A stretch of DNA of 64,000 bases from Rhizobium terrae (GCF_003425685.1 NZ_QJKM01000007.1:301011-365010); one strand, 5' to 3'. Shown: positions 19,216 to 28,781, numbered from the stretch's first letter. A program made the numbers and translations. Notes: generated by a model not told the origin, from the letters alone.

Positions 19216-20826
19216 ATGACCAGCTTGACCGCCAGCGATTCGCCCTCGAACCTGACCGAGTTTTCGGTATCGGAACTGTCCGGCTCAATCAAACGCACTG
19301 TGGAAACTGCGTTCGACCACGTGCGGGTGCGTGGAGAAATTTCCGGCTATCGCGGTCAGCATTCCTCCGGCCACGCCTATTTTTCGCTGAAGGACGATCG
19401 CGCCCGCATCGACGCGGTAATTTGGAAGGGCACCTTTCCGCGAATAAAGTTTCGGCCGGAAGAGGGCATGGAAGTGATCGCCACCGGCAAGGTGACGACC
19501 TTCCCCGGTTCGTCGAAATACCAGATCGTCATCGAGAGCATGGAGCCGGCGGGTGCCGGCGCGCTGATGGCGCTGCTCGAAGAGCGCCGGCGCCGGCTCG
19601 GAGCCGAAGGCCTGTTCGACCAGAGCCGCAAGCGCCCGCTCCCTTATCTTCCTCAGGTGATCGGCGTCGTGACCTCGCCGACCGGCGCCGTCATCCGCGA
19701 TATTCTCCATCGCATATCCGATCGCTTTCCGGTGCATGTCATCGTCTGGCCCGTCAAGGTGCAGGGCGAAGGTTCGGGCGACGAGGTGGCGGCGGCGATC
19801 CGCGGGTTCAACGCCGTCGAGCCGGGCGGCCCGATCGGGCGGCCGGACGTGCTGATCGTCGCCCGCGGCGGCGGCAGCCTGGAAGACCTCTGGAGTTTCA
19901 ACGACGAAGCCGTGGTGCGCGCGGCGGCCGAAAGCCGGATACCGCTGATCTCCGCCGTCGGCCACGAGACCGACTGGACGCTGATCGACCATGCCGCCGA
20001 CGTGCGCGCCCCGACGCCGACGGGTGCCGCCGAAATGGCAGTGCCCGTAAAAGCCGATCTCGAAGCGCAGCTGGCGAACCTCGCGGCACGGCTGCGCGGT
20101 GCCGCCAGCCGTCAGATGGACCTGCGCCGTCAATCCGTCCGGTCGCTGGTGCGCGCCCTGCCATCCATCGACCAGTTATTGGCCCTGCCGCGCCGGCGGT
20201 TCGACGAGGCGGCCGCCGGTCTCGGCCGCGGGCTTGAGCGCACCACGGTGGTGAAACGCCGTGCTTTCGAGCGGGCGTCGTCCGGTCTGCGGCTCGAACT
20301 GCTCGCCAATCGGCTGTCGCAGCAGCGGCAATTGCTGGCAGATCGCATCACCCGCAGCGAACGCTGCCTGGAACGGCAATTGCTGAAGGAACACAATCGC
20401 GTCACCAGGGCCGGCGCCTCGCTTGCATCCCTGCCGGCCAGGCTGCTGGGCCAGTTGCAGCGCGAGCGGCAGCACATGACGGCGCTTTCCCGACAGTCGG
20501 ATACGGCTTTGACGCATATGCTGGCGCGTAGCCGTTCGGCCGTCGCCGCGCAGGATCGGGTGCTGCAGTCGCTCTCCTACAAGAACGTCCTGAAGCGCGG
20601 TTTTGCGGTCGTGCGTGGCGAGGACGACCGGCCGTTGACCCGAGCCGCCGGCATCGGCGAAGGCCTGGCGATCTCCGTGGAATTCGCCGATGGCCGCATC
20701 GCGGCCGTGACGGGCGAGGGTGGCGAGCCGGTCGAGCGGCCTTCCATGCCGCCGCAACCGAAGAAGAAGGCCGCAAAGCCGGAGCCGGCGGCAGGCGACC
20801 CGCCGAAACAGGGCAGCCTGTTCTGA
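19216..20826 (+). CDS. xseA: Exodeoxyribonuclease VII large subunit
   Basis: XseA with XseB degrades single-stranded DNA from both ends into oligonucleotides. The 536-residue protein has the N-terminal OB fold (about 15-110; [23 protein letters not shown]) and the catalytic domain with the conserved [15 protein letters not shown] and [18 protein letters not shown] long helical region follows, and then a Pro/Lys-rich tail ([14 protein letters not shown]). It is longer than the E. coli protein (456), mainly in the tail. Its stop overlaps the next ATG (TGATG), so the downstream oxidoreductase is translationally coupled. xseB is not in the window. Confidence 0.95.
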   Translation: MTSLTASDSPSNLTEFSVSELSGSIKRTVETAFDHVRVRGEISGYRGQHSSGHAYFSLKDDRARIDAVIWKGTFPRIKFRPEEGMEVIATGKVTTFPGSSKYQIVIESMEPAGAGALMALLEERRRRLGAEGLFDQSRKRPLPYLPQVIGVVTSPTGAVIRDILHRISDRFPVHVIVWPVKVQGEGSGDEVAAAIRGFNAVEPGGPIGRPDVLIVARGGGSLEDLWSFNDEAVVRAAAESRIPLISAVGHETDWTLIDHAADVRAPTPTGAAEMAVPVKADLEAQLANLAARLRGAASRQMDLRRQSVRSLVRALPSIDQLLALPRRRFDEAAAGLGRGLERTTVVKRRAFERASSGLRLELLANRLSQQRQLLADRITRSERCLERQLLKEHNRVTRAGASLASLPARLLGQLQRERQHMTALSRQSDTALTHMLARSRSAVAAQDRVLQSLSYKNVLKRGFAVVRGEDDRPLTRAAGIGEGLAISVEFADGRIAAVTGEGGEPVERPSMPPQPKKKAAKPEPAAGDPPKQGSLF

Positions 20827-21425
20827 TGCGCGTCCTCTTGGTTCTGGCCCATCCGCTGCCGGAAAGCTTTGCGGCTTCCGTTGCGCGGACCGTGCGCGAG
20901 ACACTGGAAGCGAACGGCCATTCGGTCGATCTGCTCGACCTCTATGGGGAGAATTTCGATCCCCGGCTGACGGAGAGTGAACGGCGCGGTTATTTCGACG
21001 TGCCTTACGACACCTCGGATGTCGCGGGCCTTGTGGCGCGGCTGCAGGCGGCCGAAGCGCTGATACTCGTCTTTCCCCAATGGTGGTTCAACCTGCCGGC
21101 GGTTCTGAAAGGCTTTTTCGATCGCGTCTTTGCACCGGGTGTCGCCTTCCGCCACGACAAGGCGGGCGGCAGGATCATTCCGCTGCTGACCAACATCCGC
21201 CACTTCTGGGCCTTCACCACCACCGGTTCGCCGTGGTGGGTGGTGAAATTCTACATGGGCGACCCCGTGCGCCGACAGCTGAGGCGTGGCATCGCCATCT
21301 TCTGCAACAGACGCGTCGATTTCCGCATGCTGGCGCTGCACGACATGGACCGCGCCACGGACGAAAAGCGCAAGGCTCATCTGGAGCGCGTCAAATCCGC
21401 GCTCCAGCGTCTCGGAAAGGCTTAG
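20826..21425 (+). CDS. NAD(P)H-dependent oxidoreductase, flavodoxin-like quinone reductase type
   Basis: The 199-residue protein starts [19 protein letters not shown], the FMN/FAD phosphate loop of the NQO/MdaB/KefF fold. FPQWWFNLPAVLKGFFDRVFAPGVAF and the TTTGSPWWVV stretch are typical of this family. Such enzymes do two-electron reduction of quinones with NAD(P)H and avoid semiquinone radicals. The start codon overlaps the xseA stop, so the two form an operon. The stop overlaps the convergent cyclase gene by four bases. Confidence 0.85.
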   Translation: MRVLLVLAHPLPESFAASVARTVRETLEANGHSVDLLDLYGENFDPRLTESERRGYFDVPYDTSDVAGLVARLQAAEALILVFPQWWFNLPAVLKGFFDRVFAPGVAFRHDKAGGRIIPLLTNIRHFWAFTTTGSPWWVVKFYMGDPVRRQLRRGIAIFCNRRVDFRMLALHDMDRATDEKRKAHLERVKSALQRLGKA

Positions 21426-22363
21426 CGGACGCGCATGCCGGCCTTTTCGTCGAACTTCAGCACCTTGTCGAATTTCTGCAACGGCGCTTCCGGCACGGAG
21501 CCGATCGTCACGCCATGCTGCCAGTCCGGCGGGCATATCGCGACATAACGGGCATAACCGCCGACCCCGCCGCCGAACTTCGGATATCCGATCGCCACCA
21601 GCGCGCCCGTCTCCGGCACCTTGTCGAGATTCGCAACGCCTTCCGCCTGGGCGAAGCCGTTATGCATCAGCCAGTATTCGCCCTCGAGATTGGGCGTCGT
21701 ATCGGTATCGAGCGGCTCATGACCATGAAACAGGATTTTCCGCTCCAGATGCAGGAATTTCAGCGCGTCGAGTGAGACACCGGGAAACGGTCTTGTGGTG
21801 GAGAGCGAGGGATCCGGCCATTTTTTGTACCATCCGGAGCGCACGAAGACGACGGAGCCTTCCGGTATCTTCCCGTGCTTTGCCTCGAAATCTGTGATGT
21901 CCGCGACCTGCAGGTGATAGCCGGGATCGGTCGCCACCTTCGGCTCGATATTGATGACGACGAGCGGCCGCACCGCATAGGTGGCCGGCAACTCGTCGAT
22001 CGCCGCATATTCCGGCGCCCAATGGGCCGGCGGGTCGAGTTGGGTGCCGAGCTGGTCGGTGGCGAGATTGTAGGTGGAGGCGGCGAAACCGTGCTTTTCG
22101 AAGGTGAAGGTCTCGCCCTTCTTGGCATAACCTTCGAGATCGACACCGGCCGCTGCCTGGCCGAAGGCAGACTTTCCGAAGCCCGCCCAGACCGGGATAT
22201 TCGGCGTGATCGTGTGGGTCAGGTCGACGTATTTTGCGCCCTTCAGCGCCTCGTTGTAGACCTTCCAGAGGCCTGGTTCCTGAGCGGACGCGGTAGTGAT
22301 CGGGGCAATGGCGAGAAGGGCCGCGCCGATCGGCGCCGCCAGACGGATAAGCGGATATGGCAT
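21422..22363 (-). CDS. Secreted cyclase-family protein (kynurenine formamidase-like)
   Basis: The 313-residue protein has a signal peptide (LIRLAAPIGAALLAIAPITTASAQ). The PF04199 cyclase domain follows, with the metal-binding pattern YVDLTHTITPNIPVWAGFG and TQLDPPAHW, plus a late GHEPLDTDT. The family includes kynurenine formamidase, isatin hydrolase and polyketide cyclases. The export signal argues against a role in tryptophan breakdown in the cytosol. ATG 22363 is preferred, because AGAGGGA stands upstream of it; the frame also allows ATG 22384. Confidence 0.78.
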   Translation of the reverse strand: MPYPLIRLAAPIGAALLAIAPITTASAQEPGLWKVYNEALKGAKYVDLTHTITPNIPVWAGFGKSAFGQAAAGVDLEGYAKKGETFTFEKHGFAASTYNLATDQLGTQLDPPAHWAPEYAAIDELPATYAVRPLVVINIEPKVATDPGYHLQVADITDFEAKHGKIPEGSVVFVRSGWYKKWPDPSLSTTRPFPGVSLDALKFLHLERKILFHGHEPLDTDTTPNLEGEYWLMHNGFAQAEGVANLDKVPETGALVAIGYPKFGGGVGGYARYVAICPPDWQHGVTIGSVPEAPLQKFDKVLKFDEKAGMRVR

Positions 22364-22471
22364 GCCGGTTTCCCTCTTTGTCATTCGTGCTGATCAATTG
22401 CCGACACGCCAGACGTGCCGGCAGGTTCAGTTTCCTGCCGGCGAAGAGAGAAAGTCAACTCTGGAGCGAGA

Positions 22472-23725
22472 TCAGGCCCATTCGCCCTTGCGCATCACCG
22501 GCACCTTGGAGCCGTCGGCGCGGATGCCGTCGATGTCCACCTTGTCGGAACCGATCATCCAGTCGATGTGGATAAGGCTCGAATTGCCGCCCTGCGCCTT
22601 GATCTGGTCCTGGCTGAGCGAGGCGCCGTCCAGGAAGCATTTCGAATAGCACTGGCCGAGCGCGATGTGGCAGGAAGCGTTTTCGTCGAAGAGGGTGTTG
22701 TAGAACAGGATGCCGCTCTGCGAGATCGGCGAGGAATGCGGCACCAGCGCCACTTCGCCGAGCCGGCGGGCGCCTTCGTCCGTATCGAGTACCTTGTTCA
22801 GGACTTCCTGGCCTTTGGTGGCCCTGGATTCCACGATGCGGCCGCCTTCGAACCTGACCTGGATGTCGTCGATCAGCGTGCCCTGGTGCGACAGCGGCTT
22901 GGTGCTCGACACATGGCCTTCGACCTTCAGCGCGTGCGGCGTGGTGAAGACTTCTTCGGTCGGGATATTGGGATTGCAGGTGATGCCGTTCTTGGCGGTG
23001 GAGGCGCCGCCATGCCATTCATGGCCGTCCGCCAGCCCGACCGTCAGATCCGTGCCCGGGCCGCTGAAGTGAAGGGCGGAGAAACGCTCGCCGTTCAGCC
23101 AGCCGGAGCGCTTCCTGAGATTGGCATTGTGTTCCGCCCAGGCGGAAACCGGGTCGGCGAGATCGACGCGTGAGGCGGCGAAGATCGCATCCGCGAGCTT
23201 GCCGACGGCGACGTCTTCAGGAACGTCCGGGAAGACCTGCCTCGCCCAGGAGGGGTTGGGATAGGAGACGATGTTCCAGTTGATGTCGAAGTTGGCGATC
23301 TTTTCGAGCGCCGGCTTGTAGGCCATGGAATTGGCCTTGTTGGCGCGCGCCACCTTGGCGGGATCCTGGCCGGAGAGCATCATCGGATTGTCGCCCGAGA
23401 TTGCAAGCCTTGCTGCACCGTTCTCATAGGCTTTCGCCATGCCCTCGTAGAGCCAGCCGGACGCCTTGTCGAAGCTCGCATCGTGCGCATGTTCATAACG
23501 CGCCAGCGTGGTCTCTTCGTCGTTGTAGAAAGTGGAGACGATGCCGGCACCGGCCTTGTAGGCGTGCTTGGTGATGAGGCGCACCAGCGGCAGCGCGGCG
23601 AGCGGCGCGGTGATCACCAGATCCTGGCCTTTCTCCAGCCGGAGGCCTACCTTGATGGCCACTTCCGCAAGCTTTTCGAGCTTTTGAGGATCGACGACGG
23701 TTTGAAAGTTCGGCACGATTGTCAT
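22472..23725 (-). CDS. Aminopeptidase, M29 family
   Basis: The 417-residue protein matches the thermophilic aminopeptidase (M29) family in length and pattern: GLRLEKGQDLVITAPLAALPLVR at the N-terminus, then ARLAISGDNPMML and SGPGTDLTVGL. Late metal-ligand regions include GARRLGEVALVPHSSPIS, NTLFDENASCHIALGQCY and LIHIDWMIGSDKVDIDG (conserved Glu, His and Asp). These are cytosolic metal-dependent exopeptidases that remove N-terminal residues from small peptides. It is probably a separate unit, lying between the cyclase and the MBL-hydrolase group on the same strand. Confidence 0.9.
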   Translation of the reverse strand: MTIVPNFQTVVDPQKLEKLAEVAIKVGLRLEKGQDLVITAPLAALPLVRLITKHAYKAGAGIVSTFYNDEETTLARYEHAHDASFDKASGWLYEGMAKAYENGAARLAISGDNPMMLSGQDPAKVARANKANSMAYKPALEKIANFDINWNIVSYPNPSWARQVFPDVPEDVAVGKLADAIFAASRVDLADPVSAWAEHNANLRKRSGWLNGERFSALHFSGPGTDLTVGLADGHEWHGGASTAKNGITCNPNIPTEEVFTTPHALKVEGHVSSTKPLSHQGTLIDDIQVRFEGGRIVESRATKGQEVLNKVLDTDEGARRLGEVALVPHSSPISQSGILFYNTLFDENASCHIALGQCYSKCFLDGASLSQDQIKAQGGNSSLIHIDWMIGSDKVDIDGIRADGSKVPVMRKGEWA

Positions 23726-23791
23726 GGATGGCCCTCTGTTCCTGTTCGATCCGCAAGACTTAAAGACGTTTGAGGCGAAATTGAAGGCCGC

Positions 23792-24679
23792 TCAGTGGTC
23801 GAGCGCCGCCCTGGCCGCCGCGATATTGCTGGCGTGGACCGTTTCGTAGGGCGCGAAATAGAGGATCGCGCCGCTTGCAAGCTCTTCGGCCACGAAGGAT
23901 TTCAACAGCGGATCGGCCTTTTCGCCGGCGGCAATCGAGCCTGCCAGGCGCCGGAGATAGGCGCGGTTGGCATCGATCAGTTGCGGCCCGTAACCCCCGG
24001 AACCGATGCGGTCCGGATCGCCGTGCGCGGGCAGGATCCCGGCGACCGGCCAGGTGCGCATGCGGGCGAGTTCCGAAATATGCGTGCCGATCTCGGCGGC
24101 TTCCGAAACATAGGTGACCGTGTCCTCCAGCGTATCGCCGGCCAGCAGCAGTTTTTCCTCCGGCAGCCAGACGACATTGCCGTCGGCGCTGTGAATCGCG
24201 AAATGATGCAGCTCGATCTTCCGCCTTCCCACGACAAGTTCGAGCTTTTCCCCGAACGTCGTCGTGGGCATCACCACGGGCTCGATCGGCGGATCTGCCG
24301 TTTCGATCTTCCGCCGGTTCTCGGCCAGTCTTTCTGCGGTGAGCTTCAGGGCGATGATCTCGCAATCGGCAAACGCCGCATTGCCGGCGATATGGTCCTT
24401 GTGCCAATGGCTCAGCACGACGCGGATGCCCGTGACGCCTATGCCGTTCAGATGGCCACGGATCGCCTGCCCGTGATCGGGCGAGATATGCGTGTCGTAG
24501 ACCAGCGCCTCCTGCCCGTCGACGATCGCATAGGACGCGACGCCGAGCGAATAGGCGCCGTCGTCGAGCCAGTTGGGGCCTTCCGCATGCAGTCGCTTGC
24601 GGGAAACCCGCCCGTCGTAATAGGCGTAGATACCCGGATAAGGTTCGAGAATGCGAAGTGTCTTCGTCATTTCGGACAT
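23792..24679 (-). CDS. MBL-fold metallo-hydrolase
   Basis: The 295-residue protein has the metallo-beta-lactamase HxHxDH motif as VVLSHWHKDHIAG, with a Trp in the second position. Further ligands are in HHFAIHSADGNVVW, LLAGDTLEDTV and ILPAHGDPDRIG. The fold binds one or two metal ions and hydrolyses esters, thioesters or lactones; the substrate is unknown. The stop codon of the upstream ybaK gene lies seven bases before this start, so the minus-strand genes from 25532 to 23792 probably form one operon. Confidence 0.85.
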   Translation of the reverse strand: MSEMTKTLRILEPYPGIYAYYDGRVSRKRLHAEGPNWLDDGAYSLGVASYAIVDGQEALVYDTHISPDHGQAIRGHLNGIGVTGIRVVLSHWHKDHIAGNAAFADCEIIALKLTAERLAENRRKIETADPPIEPVVMPTTTFGEKLELVVGRRKIELHHFAIHSADGNVVWLPEEKLLLAGDTLEDTVTYVSEAAEIGTHISELARMRTWPVAGILPAHGDPDRIGSGGYGPQLIDANRAYLRRLAGSIAAGEKADPLLKSFVAEELASGAILYFAPYETVHASNIAAARAALDH

Positions 24680-24686
24680 GACGGCC

Positions 24687-25160
24687 TCACGCGACCAGCG
24701 CGGCGGCGACAGCCTTCAGCGCATCGCGGGCCGCTTTGGGATCGAGCCGGATCTGCAGGCCGCGCTGGCCGCCGTTGATGAAGATATGCGGCTCGTCGAG
24801 CGCGGTGATCTCGATTGCCGTCGGAACCGGCTTCCTCTGGCCGAACGGGCTGATGCCGCCGACATGATAACCGGTCGCCCGCTCGGCATCGGCGGGTTTC
24901 ATCATATTCGCCGATTTGCCGCCGAAGGCGCTCGCGAGCTTCTTCATCGAAACCTCCCGATCCGAAGGCACTACGACGCAAACCGGCTTGCCGTCCACCT
25001 CCGCCATCAGGGTCTTGAGCACCCGCTGCGGTTCTTCGCCGATCGCCTCCGCCGCAGCCAAGCCGATCCGGTCGGCATTCGGATCGTAGTCATAGCTGAC
25101 GGTTGTGAAGGCGACGCCTGCCTTTTCGAGCGTCTGGGTGGCACGGGTGGTCTTGGACAT
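24687..25160 (-). CDS. ybaK: Cys-tRNA(Pro)/Cys-tRNA(Cys) deacylase
   Basis: The 157-residue protein is a YbaK-type trans-editing enzyme that removes cysteine from mischarged tRNA-Pro. Visible hallmarks are TRATQTLEKAGVAF, RVLKTLMAEVDGK with the catalytic-region Lys, VVVPSDREVSMKKLASAFGGKSA and GYHVGGISPFGQRK. The length agrees with E. coli YbaK (159). It sits between an ArsC-like gene (18 bases upstream) and an MBL hydrolase gene (7 bases downstream). Confidence 0.93.
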   Translation of the reverse strand: MSKTTRATQTLEKAGVAFTTVSYDYDPNADRIGLAAAEAIGEEPQRVLKTLMAEVDGKPVCVVVPSDREVSMKKLASAFGGKSANMMKPADAERATGYHVGGISPFGQRKPVPTAIEITALDEPHIFINGGQRGLQIRLDPKAARDALKAVAAALVA

Positions 25161-25178
25161 CTCATGAGATCCCTGGGC

Positions 25179-25532
25179 TCAGATCGCGGCGAACGCCTCT
25201 TCGTAAATCTCCGGCTTGAAACCGACGATCAGCTTGCCAGCGGCTTCCAGGACCGGCCGCTTGATCATCGAGGGTTGTGCGAGCATCAGGCCGATCGCCT
25301 TCTCACGGTCGAGATCGGCCTTGTCGATATCGCCGAGTGCCTTGAAGGTGGTGCCGGCGCGGTTCAGCACGATTTCCCAGCCGGCGCGTTCTGTCCACGT
25401 CTCGAGATGGACGCGGTCGATACCCTCCGCCTTGTAGTCGTGGAAGGCATAGGCAATGCCTTTTCCATCCAGCCAGGCGCGCGCCTTCTTCATCGTGTCG
25501 CAGTTCTTGATGCCGTAGATCGTGATCGTCAT
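25179..25532 (-). CDS. ArsC/Spx-like family protein (YffB type)
   Basis: The 117-residue thioredoxin-fold protein starts MTITIYGIKNCDTMKKARAWLDGKGI. The single Cys in NCDTMKKA is the ArsC-family reactive residue. PSMIKRPVLEAAGKLIVGFKPEIY is the conserved C-terminal part. This YffB subgroup resembles arsenate reductase but is thought to act as a glutathione-dependent thiol reductase, and no ars genes are near. It is the first gene of the three-gene minus-strand group with ybaK and the MBL hydrolase. Confidence 0.87.
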   Translation of the reverse strand: MTITIYGIKNCDTMKKARAWLDGKGIAYAFHDYKAEGIDRVHLETWTERAGWEIVLNRAGTTFKALGDIDKADLDREKAIGLMLAQPSMIKRPVLEAAGKLIVGFKPEIYEEAFAAI

Positions 25533-25641
25533 CGGATGCCTCTTCCTTCACGTGACCGATACCAAGAGGCATGGCGCCCATGCAAGCAATCCATCGCAGT
25601 TAACGAACGGTATGTGACGGTTGCATGGCTCCATTGTTTTG

Positions 25642-25656
25642 TTGTGCATTGCACAA
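25642..25656. promoter_or_regulatory. Candidate operator palindrome
   Basis: TTGTGC-ATT-GCACAA is a perfect 6-3-6 palindrome placed 50 bases before the start of the 54-residue protein gene, where a promoter is expected. T-N11-A symmetry of this kind is used by LysR-type and other dimeric regulators. No regulator gene lies beside it. Confidence 0.4.
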
Positions 25657-25706
25657 AAATGGCTCAGTCCTCATATTTTAGCGGAAAGAAAAAAGGAGAG
25701 ATTCAA

Positions 25707-25871
25707 ATGTCCGTACAGACCAAGACCCGTGGCAATGCCTTCACCCGCGCCTTTGCCGTCATGAGCGCCGCGATTTCCGTGTCGGCTGCCGTTGAGAACC
25801 ATCGCCGCCCGACCAGCCGCGATCTGAACACCCTCGGCATCGACCCCAAGGCCTTCGACCGCCTCATCTGA
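25707..25871 (+). CDS. Small conserved-looking protein, 54 residues
   Basis: A strong AAGGAG (25693-25698) stands nine bases before ATG 25707. The product is basic at the N-terminus, has an Ala/Ser-rich middle (FAVMSAAISVSAAVE) and ends RRPTSRDLNTLGIDPKAFDRLI. The ending RDL..LGIDP resembles the C-terminus of DUF1127-like small alphaproteobacterial proteins, some of which bind RNA, but the DUF1127 core is not clear. It has its own promoter-like region with a palindrome and is followed by a G-C hairpin. The much longer open frame upstream (from 24651) is antisense shadow. Confidence 0.65.
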   Translation: MSVQTKTRGNAFTRAFAVMSAAISVSAAVENHRRPTSRDLNTLGIDPKAFDRLI

Positions 25872-25881
25872 TCACGATATC

Positions 25882-25899
25882 GGGGCTTTATGGCCCCGG
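25882..25899 (+). terminator. Hairpin after the 54-residue gene
   Basis: CGGGGC and GCCCCG form a 6-bp G-C stem with a TTTATG loop, 10 bases after the stop. An outer pair CTGATC (25869) / GATCAG (25904) may extend it. No T-run follows, so it is a weak terminator candidate. Confidence 0.4.
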
Positions 25900-26000
25900 T
25901 CGGATCAGCTGCTTCAGCCTAAGGTATTAGATTCCGAGGGATGCGCGCGGAAACTGTCCGTTAACCATGCCTATCCTATTATCTCCTAATATTCTGGGAG

Positions 26001-27449
26001 ATGATGGTGGTCTTGAGCGGGCAGGTTATCAAGGAAGATGAATCGTCGTGGGATGCATCCCCCGATGTGGACGTGTTGAAGCGTTCCGTTGCCAAATTGG
26101 CACAGGAAGCGTCTGCGCTGGGTCTGCATCTGGTCGATATCGCCGGCGCAATCCAGGACACGGCAGCTCAATCCTCCCGGCACGCGACATTGCTGGGGCG
26201 CCTGACGCAATCGGCACAATCGATTGCGGAGGCGAATGGGCAGGTGGCCCGCTCGCTGAGCGAATCCGACAAGTTGACGACCGGCGCCCGCCAGGTTCTG
26301 AACGAACAGGCGGAGCAGCTCTCGGGATCCATTGCTGCGATCGATCATATGGTCAACGCCTCCCAGCAGATCGGCGCTGAGATCAGGCTGTTTTCTGCAG
26401 CATTGGGAGATGTGGGGCGGCTGGCGGATGAAATCGGCACGATTGCCCGGCAGACGAACCTTCTGGCACTCAATGCTGCCATTGAAGCGGCAAGGGCAGG
26501 CGAAGCCGGCAAGGGTTTTGCCGTCGTCGCCGCAGAGGTCCGCGCTCTGTCTTTGCAGACCTCTCAGACCACGAGTTCGATCCAGGCGACGCTCGATCAG
26601 CTGAACAACCGGATCGACCGGCTGGTGACGGCGGGCGAAGGTGCAAGCCAGTCGGCCGAGGGGGTCAAGACGACCGCACTGAAGGTCCAGGGATCGTTTC
26701 AGGGCGTCGAGGATGTGATGACCCGTATCCTGGACAACGCGTCCGGGCTTGTCGGCACGACCGAAACCGTCGATCGGCAATGCGCCGAGTTCGCCTCTTC
26801 GATCGCGTCCGCGGCCGATGCGATCCTGAAATCCAACGATCAGCTGCAGCAGACCTCGTCCCGTGTGGGCGAAGTGGTCACGATCTCCGAACGGATGATC
26901 CAGGCGACCGCGAGCGCAGGTATCGATACTCCCGACAGTCCCTATATCCGTTCCGTGATGGCGCTTGCCGCGGAGGTTTCGGCGGCCTTCGAGGCTGGGG
27001 TGAAATCCGGCCGCATCGATCTCGGTTCGCTTTTCGACCGGCAGTACCAAGCCATCCAGGGCACCGACCCGGTGCAATATATGACGCGGTTCACGGACTT
27101 TACCGATCAGGTCCTGCCGCACATCCAGGAGCCGGCCGTCGCCGGCGACGAGCGTATCGCCTTCTGCGCCGCAGTGGACGAGAACGGCTACCTGCCGACC
27201 CACAATCGCAAGTTCTCGCAGCGCCAGCGGTCCGGCGATGCCTTGTGGAATACCGCGAACTGCCGCAACCGGCGCATCTTCAACGACCGCGTGGGCCTTG
27301 CCGCAGGGCGCAACAAGGAACCGTTCCTGGTGCAGACCTACCGCCGCGACATGGGCGGCGGCCAATTCGTGCTGATGAAGGATATTTCCGCACCGATCAC
27401 TGTCAACGGCCGCCACTGGGGCGGTCTGCGGCTGGCGATCAAGGTTTGA
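26001..27449 (+). CDS. Soluble methyl-accepting chemotaxis protein with C-terminal sensor domain
   Basis: The 482-residue protein has no membrane segment. Its first two thirds are an MCP signalling coiled coil with the hairpin tip [37 protein letters not shown] (about 149-186; positions only approximate), which contacts CheA and CheW. The last 130 residues form a separate domain ([46 protein letters not shown]), similar to C-terminal sensory domains found on other alphaproteobacterial MCPs. The order, signalling part first, is reversed from classic receptors. GGGAG directly abuts ATG 26001, so 26004 or GTG 26007 may be the true start. No che genes are near. Confidence 0.85.
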   Translation: MMVVLSGQVIKEDESSWDASPDVDVLKRSVAKLAQEASALGLHLVDIAGAIQDTAAQSSRHATLLGRLTQSAQSIAEANGQVARSLSESDKLTTGARQVLNEQAEQLSGSIAAIDHMVNASQQIGAEIRLFSAALGDVGRLADEIGTIARQTNLLALNAAIEAARAGEAGKGFAVVAAEVRALSLQTSQTTSSIQATLDQLNNRIDRLVTAGEGASQSAEGVKTTALKVQGSFQGVEDVMTRILDNASGLVGTTETVDRQCAEFASSIASAADAILKSNDQLQQTSSRVGEVVTISERMIQATASAGIDTPDSPYIRSVMALAAEVSAAFEAGVKSGRIDLGSLFDRQYQAIQGTDPVQYMTRFTDFTDQVLPHIQEPAVAGDERIAFCAAVDENGYLPTHNRKFSQRQRSGDALWNTANCRNRRIFNDRVGLAAGRNKEPFLVQTYRRDMGGGQFVLMKDISAPITVNGRHWGGLRLAIKV

Positions 27450-27465
27450 ACGGGAGCGGCGTCGC

Positions 27466-27948
27466 TCACTCCTGATAGGCGGCATCGAGCCTGGCGATAT
27501 CGATCTTCCTCATCTGCACCATTGCCTGCATGACGCGGCCGGCGCGTGCTGTATCGCGGTCGGTCAGCATCTTCGCGAGCCTGGCGTAGCTGACCTGCCA
27601 GGTGAGGCCGAAACGGTCCGTCAGCCAGCCGCACGGCTGCTCCTGGCCGCCCTCGGCCAGTTTGCCGTGGTAGCGGTCGATTTCTTCCTGCGTCTCGCAA
27701 TGGATGAGGAAGGAAACCGCACCGTTGAAATTGGCCCAAGGACCGCCGTTGATCGCCGCGAAGCGCTGGCCTTCGAGTTCGAAGCCCATGGCCATCACCT
27801 GTCCCCTTGGTCCAGGCCCTGCATCTCCGAAACGCGAAACATCGGTGATGCGGGAATCCTCGAAAACCGAAACATAGAAATTGACGGCTTCTTCCGCATT
27901 GTTCTCAAACCAGAGGTGCGGGACGATCCTGTGCTTCTGGATGACCAT
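27466..27948 (-). CDS. VOC-family protein (PhnB-like)
   Basis: The 160-residue protein begins MVIQKHRIVPHLWFENNAEEAVNFYVSVFEDSRITDVSRFG, the pattern of the PhnB/3-demethylubiquinone-methyltransferase-like branch of the glyoxalase/VOC superfamily. GYxL-type C-terminal features appear as CGWLTDRFGLTWQVSY. Members of this branch have diverse or unknown roles and often lack proven activity. AGGAGAG precedes ATG 27948, which is chosen over 27975. It converges with the chemoreceptor gene. Confidence 0.85.
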   Translation of the reverse strand: MVIQKHRIVPHLWFENNAEEAVNFYVSVFEDSRITDVSRFGDAGPGPRGQVMAMGFELEGQRFAAINGGPWANFNGAVSFLIHCETQEEIDRYHGKLAEGGQEQPCGWLTDRFGLTWQVSYARLAKMLTDRDTARAGRVMQAMVQMRKIDIARLDAAYQE

Positions 27949-28021
27949 GTTTCTCTCCTGTTTTGGTGACGGCACATAGGACGCGACGGCCTTCGCCGGT
28001 CCGACAGCGCTGTCGAAATTT

Positions 28022-28711
28022 TCAGATTTTCAAGCGAAGCTGCTCGGGAGGCGTGGGATAGGGCGGTGCGTTCGGATCAAAGCTCCATCGCCCGAATTCC
28101 TCGTGCCGCGTTTCCCCATAGTGGCTGTAGACCAGCATGAACTCGCCGGCGATCCACGCGTAGTTCCGCACGACCGGCAAAGCTTCGATCCGTCCGCAGC
28201 CATAGATCAGCGTCACATGAGGCATTGCATCCGCCATCCGGAAGTTCGGAAGATTATGACGGGTCAAGGTTTGACTCAGCATCCGGGAAAATCGGGTGAC
28301 CGGAGGATTTCCCTCGCTGCAGTACAAGGCGAGATGCCGTCTCCCGCCGAACAGGCCGCTGCTGTCGAGCGTGACGGGGAGGGGCCTTGCCCGAATGTCG
28401 TCGACGACCGGCCGCGTCTTCCTGATAAGTGCTTCCGGAGGTTCGTCGAACCCTTCCATGCACAGAAGCGTCATGTGGAGGAGATGGGCAGGATAGGCAT
28501 CGCGGGCGTTCTGGTTTGCCGCGTGAAGCTTGGCGGCGTCATGCATTGCAAGGCTGAGAGGTACCGATGGCTTCAGCACGAACATCAGCTTGCTTCTGGG
28601 GCGGGCGGGCTGGCTCGGTCCGGAAAGCCAGCCCTCGCCAAAGGGAAACGAGGACTGGCCTGTCTTCTTTCGCAAGCTCATCCTGCTACCGTCATAGTAG
28701 TTCGGCCTCAT
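28022..28711 (-). CDS. 2H phosphoesterase (2'-5' RNA ligase-like)
   Basis: The two HxT motifs that define the 2H phosphoesterase superfamily are visible as LLHMTLLCM (about residues 77-85) and MPHVTLIYG (about 163-171). The 229-residue length fits the LigT/ThpR group, which opens or forms cyclic or 2'-5' RNA phosphodiesters. The substrate is unknown. The N-terminal 40 residues are Ser/Pro rich and may be partly untranslated: ATG 28681 is an alternative start, and neither start has a strong ribosome site. Confidence 0.75.
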   Translation of the reverse strand: MRPNYYDGSRMSLRKKTGQSSFPFGEGWLSGPSQPARPRSKLMFVLKPSVPLSLAMHDAAKLHAANQNARDAYPAHLLHMTLLCMEGFDEPPEALIRKTRPVVDDIRARPLPVTLDSSGLFGGRRHLALYCSEGNPPVTRFSRMLSQTLTRHNLPNFRMADAMPHVTLIYGCGRIEALPVVRNYAWIAGEFMLVYSHYGETRHEEFGRWSFDPNAPPYPTPPEQLRLKI

Positions 28712-28781
28712 GCCGTTGAGGACAATTTATGGGGACTCGCGCATCGTGTAAAGAACAAATAAAGAACAACTAAAATTATGG

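Noticed and set aside
24651..25871. 406-residue plus-strand open frame
   Set aside because: Only the last 54 codons, from ATG 25707 with a strong ribosome site, look real; the rest is antisense to ybaK and the ArsC-like gene.
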